From Aminipila sp032051575 (GTDB lineage: Bacteria > Bacillota > Clostridia > Peptostreptococcales > Anaerovoracaceae), in the NCBI RefSeq assembly GCF_032051575.1, contig NZ_DAMBYD010000004.1, forward strand, positions 270,164 through 334,163: a stretch of 64,000 nucleotides of DNA, given 5' to 3'. The position numbers were made by a program, and so were the translations under genes. Positions within the stretch are counted from its first letter, which is position 1, and each line of letters begins with the position of its first letter. Below, in pieces: positions 59,546 to 64,000 of the stretch. The notes beneath the pieces were generated by a model, which did not search any database, was not told the origin of the DNA, and worked only from the letters and a program-made list of their open reading frames with translations.

Positions 59546-60201
59546 AAATAAAAAGTATGGAAGGTGCCATATTTGATCTGGATGGGACATTGCTGGATTC
59601 TATGGCAGTGTGGGACACTTTGGGGGAAGATTATTTAAGAGCCATAGGAAAGGAACCAAAGGCAGATTTAAAAGAAAAAATTTCCGTTATGAGTCTTAAT
59701 CAAGCAGCAGAGTACTTTATCTCAGAATATGGTGTGTCTGGAAATATGCAAGAGATAATGGGTGATTTTAATGAAATATTATCGGATTTTTACTTTAAAA
59801 GAGCATTTGTAAAAAAAGGCGCAAAGGAGTTTTTGGAGCTCTTAAAAAAGAAAAATATTAAAATGTGTATTGTTACGGCTACAGATAAAATACTTGCGAA
59901 AAAGTCTCTTAAAAATAATCAGATGCTTGAGTACTTTGAACATATATTTACATGCAGCGAAATGGGTGTTGGAAAAGACAGTGCGGAAAGTTTTAATAAG
60001 GCTGTAAAATCACTAGATACAGAAAAAGAACGAACCTTTATATTTGAAGATGCGCTTTATGCAATAAAAACAGCCAAGGGTGCAGGTTTTCCGGTTGTTG
60101 GAGTGTTTGATCAAAGCGCAGCAAATGACCAAGCAGAAATTAAAAGAATTGCTGATGTTTATATAAATTCATTTTTAGAAATGGGGGAGTATTTTGATTA
60201 A
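59542..60201 (+). CDS. HAD-superfamily hydrolase within the thiamine operon
   Basis: A 219-residue protein. HAD motifs: DLDGTLLDSM (nucleophile Asp about 12), IVTATDKILAKKS (motif II Thr), Lys in the KKSLKNNQ/GKDS region and FEDALYAIKTAKGAGFPVVG (motif III/IV acids). It looks like the beta-phosphoglucomutase-type C1-cap phosphatases. Set between thiE and thiD with overlaps on both sides (4 and 8 bases), it probably dephosphorylates a thiamine intermediate such as thiamine monophosphate. No ThiL is in the window. That role is inference. Confidence 0.88.
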   Translation: MKIKSMEGAIFDLDGTLLDSMAVWDTLGEDYLRAIGKEPKADLKEKISVMSLNQAAEYFISEYGVSGNMQEIMGDFNEILSDFYFKRAFVKKGAKEFLELLKKKNIKMCIVTATDKILAKKSLKNNQMLEYFEHIFTCSEMGVGKDSAESFNKAVKSLDTEKERTFIFEDALYAIKTAKGAGFPVVGVFDQSAANDQAEIKRIADVYINSFLEMGEYFD

Positions 60202-60976
60202 GAAGGTTTTAACAATTGCAGGCTCTGATTGTAGTGGAGGTGCAGGTATTCAGGCCGATATTAAAACGATTACGGCACATAAGATGTACGCTATGAGTGC
60301 CATTACAGCATTAACTGCACAAAATACAACGGGGGTTTATGGTATATTTGATGCATCCCCTGAATTTATAGAAAATCAGATTGATTGCATTTTTCAAGAC
60401 ATCAGACCAGATGCCATAAAAATAGGTATGGTGTCCAATAGCAGAACTATTGAAACTATAGTTGAAAAGCTGATACAATACCAGGCAGAAAATATTGTTA
60501 TTGATCCAGTTATGGTTTCTACAAGTGGAAGTGAGTTATTATCTTATGAAGCCAGAGAGACTTTAATATATAAGTTATTGCCATTAGGAACAGTAATAAC
60601 GCCTAACATTCCAGAGGCTCAAGTCCTTTGTGGATTTAAAATAGAAAATGAAGAGGATATGGTAAGAGCAGCGGTAAGCATTTCAAAAAATATTCATGGT
60701 GCTGTTTTGGTAAAGGGCGGGCACTTGGTTCATGATGCAGTAGACTTATTATATGAAAATAATTCACCATATTGGTTTAAGTCTGAACGGGTAATTACTA
60801 CAAATACTCATGGCACGGGATGTACGCTGTCTTCTGCAATTGCCTGCAATTTAGCAGAAGGAAAAAGTCTTTATGAAAGTATAGAAAGGGCCAAAGAATA
60901 TTTAACAGGAGCACTAAAGGCGGGATTAGATTTAGGAAAAGGTTCAGGGCCTTTAGAACATACGTATTGGTGGTAA
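60194..60976 (+). CDS. thiD: Hydroxymethylpyrimidine/phosphomethylpyrimidine kinase
   Basis: 260 residues from a TTG codon at 60194; GGGGGAG lies 4 bases before it and no ATG fits. The enzyme phosphorylates HMP twice. Signature parts are LTIAGSDCSGGAGIQADIKT, YAMSAITALTAQNTTGVYGI, VIDPVMVSTSGSELL, TPNIPEAQVLCG, VKGGH and the catalytic NTHGTGCTLSSAIACNL. It is the last gene of the salvage operon cytX-thiM-thiE-HAD-thiD, which makes thiamine phosphate from imported precursors. Confidence 0.95.
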   Translation: MIKKVLTIAGSDCSGGAGIQADIKTITAHKMYAMSAITALTAQNTTGVYGIFDASPEFIENQIDCIFQDIRPDAIKIGMVSNSRTIETIVEKLIQYQAENIVIDPVMVSTSGSELLSYEARETLIYKLLPLGTVITPNIPEAQVLCGFKIENEEDMVRAAVSISKNIHGAVLVKGGHLVHDAVDLLYENNSPYWFKSERVITTNTHGTGCTLSSAIACNLAEGKSLYESIERAKEYLTGALKAGLDLGKGSGPLEHTYWW

Positions 60977-61099
60977 TCATGTGAAAGCTATAAAAACCTC
61001 CAGTTATACCTAAATCTTAATAAATCTTAAGAATTATTAAAGAATAAGTTAATAATGCAGGGGTATGATTAAGATAATAGGGCAATTGGAGGATTATTT

Positions 61100-62179
61100 A
61101 TGAACATTTTAATTTTAACAGGACGATTTGGTATGGGGCATTGTTCAGCGGCGGAAGCATTAAGGCAGGAAATCCTTTTAAAAGATCCTGAAGCTAAGGT
61201 TGATGTAGTTGATATTATAGATTATATGTTACCAAGTTTTAGTAATCTCTTATATGGGACATTTAACTTTATGGTGAGCAAATGCTCAAAAATATACAAC
61301 TTTCTTTATGAGCAATCTGCAAAATATTGTAGAGCTCCTTTTAAAAGAACTTTTATAAAAAAAGTAGACAGCTTATTAAATACATTTGAACCGAAACTTA
61401 TTATTTCAACACTACCTATTTGTTCTCAGTATATTTCAGCATACAAAAGTATGAAATTTTGTAGTATACCTCTTCATACGTATATCACGGACATAAAAGC
61501 TCATGAAGAGTGGATAGCGAAAAACACGGATATGTATTTTGTTGGAAGTAGAAGTACAAAAAATACTCTTATTTCAAAGGGTATTCCAGGTGAAAAAATC
61601 GTAATTTCAGGTATTCCCGTAAAACCTGTCTTTAGAGAAAAGAACATATGTAAAAACCTAGGTGGGACTAAAGAGGTTTTAATAATAGGTGGAGGTCTTG
61701 GTTTAATTCCTTCTTCAGAAATGCTTTTGAAGAGGCTAAGTAAAAATAAATCGCTGCATATTACAATTATTACAGGAAAAAATAAAAAACTGTTTTTAAA
61801 AATAAAAAAGGAATTTCCTGAGATGGAGGTTATGGGATATACCAGCAAGGTTGATGAGTATATGAAAAAAGCGGATATAGTTATAACTAAATCTGGGGGC
61901 ATTACAACATTTGAAGCAATAAACTGCGAAACTCCGTTATATATAATAAGGCCTTTTCTGTCACAAGAATGGGGAAATGCTGAGTATATTGAAAATTTGA
62001 ACATAGGAAGAGTTTTGTGGTCAGAAAATACAGATGTAGCAGAGGATATATTATCATTAATTGAAAATAAAAATCTTTTAAATGAAATGCAGGAAAATAT
62101 GAGAAAAATAAAATCTCATTTATATCCAGTAGTACCTTTGTTGTTTTGTGGCAATAGGGGGGAAGAACTATGCTTTTAA
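61100..62179 (+). CDS. Processive diacylglycerol glycosyltransferase-like (MGDG synthase family)
   Basis: A 359-residue GT28-type enzyme. The N-terminal MGDG_synth domain shows LTGRFGMGHCSAAEALRQE, VDVVDIIDYMLPSFSNLLYG and TYITDIKAHEEWIAKNTDMY. The C-terminal donor domain has EVLIIGGGLGLIPSSEMLL, VMGYTSKVDEYMKKADIVIT, KSGGITTFEAINCETPLYI and a GNAEYIENL end. It should transfer a sugar to diacylglycerol or a similar membrane lipid on the inner face. The last 20 residues are cysteine-containing and unlike the usual C-terminus. It overlaps the deacetylase gene by 10 bases. A GGAGG precedes the ATG. Confidence 0.88.
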   Translation: MNILILTGRFGMGHCSAAEALRQEILLKDPEAKVDVVDIIDYMLPSFSNLLYGTFNFMVSKCSKIYNFLYEQSAKYCRAPFKRTFIKKVDSLLNTFEPKLIISTLPICSQYISAYKSMKFCSIPLHTYITDIKAHEEWIAKNTDMYFVGSRSTKNTLISKGIPGEKIVISGIPVKPVFREKNICKNLGGTKEVLIIGGGLGLIPSSEMLLKRLSKNKSLHITIITGKNKKLFLKIKKEFPEMEVMGYTSKVDEYMKKADIVITKSGGITTFEAINCETPLYIIRPFLSQEWGNAEYIENLNIGRVLWSENTDVAEDILSLIENKNLLNEMQENMRKIKSHLYPVVPLLFCGNRGEELCF

Positions 62180-62871
62180 AAAGTCTGTATCGAATAGGTA
62201 TTTGTGCTGCTATAGGATATAGTATCATACCTACTTGTTGTTACAAGGCCAAACAAAGGCTGTGCATATCAAACACTGAGGAGAAAAAATTATATCTGAC
62301 TTTTGATGATGGTCCGGATAAAAGGTTTACAGGAAAACTTTTGGACTTATTAAATAAGTACAACATAAAGGCCACTTTTTTTGTAGTAGCAAAGTTTGCT
62401 GAAAATAATTCTGATATCATAGAGAGGATGAAGCAAGAAGGACATTTAATAGGGTTTCACTCTTTAGAGCATAGAAATGCATTATGTCAGACTCCCAAGT
62501 ACACAAGGGATGATTTTAAGCAAAGTCAGGAAATATTCAAAAAATTAGGAGTTAAAATTAAGTTTTTTAGACCGCCTTGGGGTCACTTAAACATAGAAAC
62601 CTTAAATTGTGTAAAAAATTATAGGTTTAAAACTATACTATGGGATGTTATGGCTGAAGACTGGAGAGAAAACACTACCTGGCAGGAGATAGCCCGGAAA
62701 CTAATGCGTAGAACCAAGCAAGGAGATATTATATGCCTTCATGACGGAAGAGGAAAGAATGACGCACCTGGCAGAACGATTGCTGCTTTAGAGGAAGTGC
62801 TGCCTATTTGGATTTCCCTGGGATATAAGTTTGCCAGAATGGATGATGTATGTATAAAAAAAATTGTTTGA
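62170..62871 (+). CDS. Membrane-anchored polysaccharide deacetylase
   Basis: A 233-residue NodB-domain protein with a short N-terminal hydrophobic segment (about 8-28). Catalytic motifs: YLTFDDGPDKRFTGKLLDLL (base Asp and metal Asp), FHSLEHRNA (metal His, H-S-x4-H form), RPPWGHLN, WDVMAEDWRENTTW and IICLHDGRGK (catalytic His). It removes N-acetyl groups from an extracytoplasmic glycan or glycolipid. Its overlaps with genes on both sides (10 and 22 bases) suggest that all three act in one pathway. Confidence 0.92.
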   Translation: MLLKSLYRIGICAAIGYSIIPTCCYKAKQRLCISNTEEKKLYLTFDDGPDKRFTGKLLDLLNKYNIKATFFVVAKFAENNSDIIERMKQEGHLIGFHSLEHRNALCQTPKYTRDDFKQSQEIFKKLGVKIKFFRPPWGHLNIETLNCVKNYRFKTILWDVMAEDWRENTTWQEIARKLMRRTKQGDIICLHDGRGKNDAPGRTIAALEEVLPIWISLGYKFARMDDVCIKKIV

Positions 62872-63917
62872 AGAATATATTTAAAAATGGCGGATTATTC
62901 GTTTTAATAATTATAATAACGTTTTATTTAATGTTCAAAAATAGGAATATAGCAGAAATTCTCCATACAGCTACTAAGGTAAGCCCTACTTATATTATTA
63001 TTGCAATAGGGTGTATGTGTCTGTTTGTTTGCTGTGAGGCGATAAATATTAGGCGTGCTCTTAAAATATATAACTATGACACTCCATTTTATAAATGTAT
63101 TAGATATGCTTTAACGGGCTTCTTTTTCAGTGCCATAACACCCATGTCATCGGGAGGTCAACCGATGCAGATTTATTATATGTATAAGGATGATATTCAA
63201 ATTTCGCATTCTGCACTTGTTTTAATGATGGAACTTGCAAGCTTTCAGTTTGTTACAGTAACAACTGCAGTTCTGGCCTTTATATTGAAATATGATTTCT
63301 TTGATTCAATAGGCTATCAGATTAAGTATATTCTTATGGTAGGAGTATTTTTAAACACTTTTATTTTAGGATTAATTATAATGGCTTTTTTCTCAAAAGG
63401 AATATTGGAAAAGTGTTTAAAAGCAGTTTTGTATATACTGAGTAAATTACACTTTAAAAGGATTGGTCAACTAAGACAAAGAGCTATGAATCAGCTTGAA
63501 TTGTATCAAAAAGGTGCCACTGACATAAAGGCAAATAAAGTAGTTATTATCAAAATTTTTATTACAACGACTCTACAGATTATGGCATTTCATAGTATAC
63601 CATTTTGGATTTATAAAGCATTTGGTTACGATGAATACTCTTTAACCACAGTAATAGCCATGCAGGCGGTTTTATACATTACAGTATCTGCAATACCTCT
63701 TCCAGGTTCTGTAGGGGCCAGCGAGAGTGGATTTATATTTATTTTCCGCACTTTGTTCCCTGCACAGGTTATAAATTCGGCGATGTTGCTTAGCAGGGGG
63801 ATTAGTTTCTATCTTTTCTTATGTATAAGTGGTATTTTCCTCGCTGTCTTTCATCTTTTGAACCGCAATTCACGTATGGATAATAAACAAATTATAGACT
63901 TAAATATAAAAAAATAA
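62850..63917 (+). CDS. Flippase-like lysylphosphatidylglycerol-synthase-type membrane protein
   Basis: A 355-residue protein with about eight membrane helices (UPF0104/AglD-like family). Typical segments are ALTGFFFSAITPMSSGGQPM, MELASFQFVTVTTAVLAFIL and SAIPLPGSVGASESGFIFIF. The catalytic aminoacyl-transferase domain of MprF is absent. With the glycolipid glycosyltransferase and deacetylase just upstream (22-base overlap) it may flip a glycolipid across the membrane. This is inference. Confidence 0.85.
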   Translation: MYKKNCLKNIFKNGGLFVLIIIITFYLMFKNRNIAEILHTATKVSPTYIIIAIGCMCLFVCCEAINIRRALKIYNYDTPFYKCIRYALTGFFFSAITPMSSGGQPMQIYYMYKDDIQISHSALVLMMELASFQFVTVTTAVLAFILKYDFFDSIGYQIKYILMVGVFLNTFILGLIIMAFFSKGILEKCLKAVLYILSKLHFKRIGQLRQRAMNQLELYQKGATDIKANKVVIIKIFITTTLQIMAFHSIPFWIYKAFGYDEYSLTTVIAMQAVLYITVSAIPLPGSVGASESGFIFIFRTLFPAQVINSAMLLSRGISFYLFLCISGIFLAVFHLLNRNSRMDNKQIIDLNIKK

Positions 63918-64000
63918 GAAGACTGTTTTGAGTTAAAATGAATATACTGATATGCTCCCTTCTAGGTAGACAAGTGAAATAATAAAACACTTGATACGTA

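Overview
The window looks like chromosome from a low-GC, anaerobic, amino-acid-fermenting Clostridia-type Firmicute. The evidence is A/T-rich codon use, strong AGGAGG-type ribosome binding sites, a T-box, cobalamin and TPP riboswitches, a four-subunit ferredoxin-linked 2-oxoacid oxidoreductase, many small ferredoxins, a selenium-dependent hydroxylase maturation operon, crotonase and Trk potassium uptake. I cannot name the species from sequence alone.

Layout. 1-527: 3' end missing SAM methyltransferase (minus). 540-11,985: a cobalamin riboswitch with its terminator, followed by a secreted beta-propeller protein and a ~2,964-residue membrane-anchored repeat protein. 12,000-13,818 (minus): crotonase and a FeoB-like Gate-domain membrane protein. 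13,910-18,448: rmuC, a metallophosphoesterase, deoB and pyrimidine-nucleoside phosphorylase (nucleoside salvage). 18,478-23,538: esterase / condensation-like acyltransferase / zinc-ribbon membrane protein trio, MBL hydrolase, dicarboxylate or amino-acid symporter. 23,588-25,289: DUF6774-like small protein and iron-sulfur protein (minus), divergent from a Crp/Fnr regulator. 25,309-29,816: KdpD-like kinase, KdpE-like regulator and TrkH/TrkA, with a tandem direct-repeat operator candidate between them. 29,898-36,385: TIGR04076 protein, D,D-carboxypeptidase, ferredoxin, GDPD, SfsA, CotH lipoprotein, orphan solute-binding lipoprotein.

36,591-42,639: a SIR2-like protein, then yedF, selD, a cysteine desulfurase-like enzyme, two DUF3343 genes, yqeC and yqeB. 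Together these look like selenium mobilisation and insertion for selenium-dependent molybdenum hydroxylases. 42,771-46,196: promoter, T-box leader (probable Ile specifier) and gamma-delta-alpha-beta subunits of a 2-oxoacid:ferredoxin oxidoreductase. 46,293-51,940: glycosyltransferase, M29 aminopeptidase, a CntK-like (DapF-fold) racemase, a helical protein of unknown role and two Cys-rich paralogues. 52,145-54,057: tRNA-Ser(CGA), a YjiH-type membrane protein, and a decayed copy of the tRNA 3' end plus its terminator.

54,074-56,541 (minus): an Lsa-like ABC-F gene broken by one in-frame TGA but still preceded by an elaborate leader-peptide attenuator, then a peptide deformylase overlapped by an XRE regulator. 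56,732-60,976: TPP riboswitch and thiamine salvage operon cytX-thiM-thiE-HAD-thiD. 61,100-63,917: overlapping glycolipid glycosyltransferase, polysaccharide deacetylase and flippase-like membrane protein genes.

The strongest unusual signals are the B12-controlled surface protein pair, the intact attenuator in front of the nonsense-mutated ABC-F gene, the duplicated tRNA-Ser end flanking a single gene, the T-box on an oxoacid oxidoreductase, the stand-alone CntK-like racemase, and the two 11-bp-spaced direct-repeat pairs before trkH. No CRISPR array, complete insertion sequence, integrase or prophage was seen.
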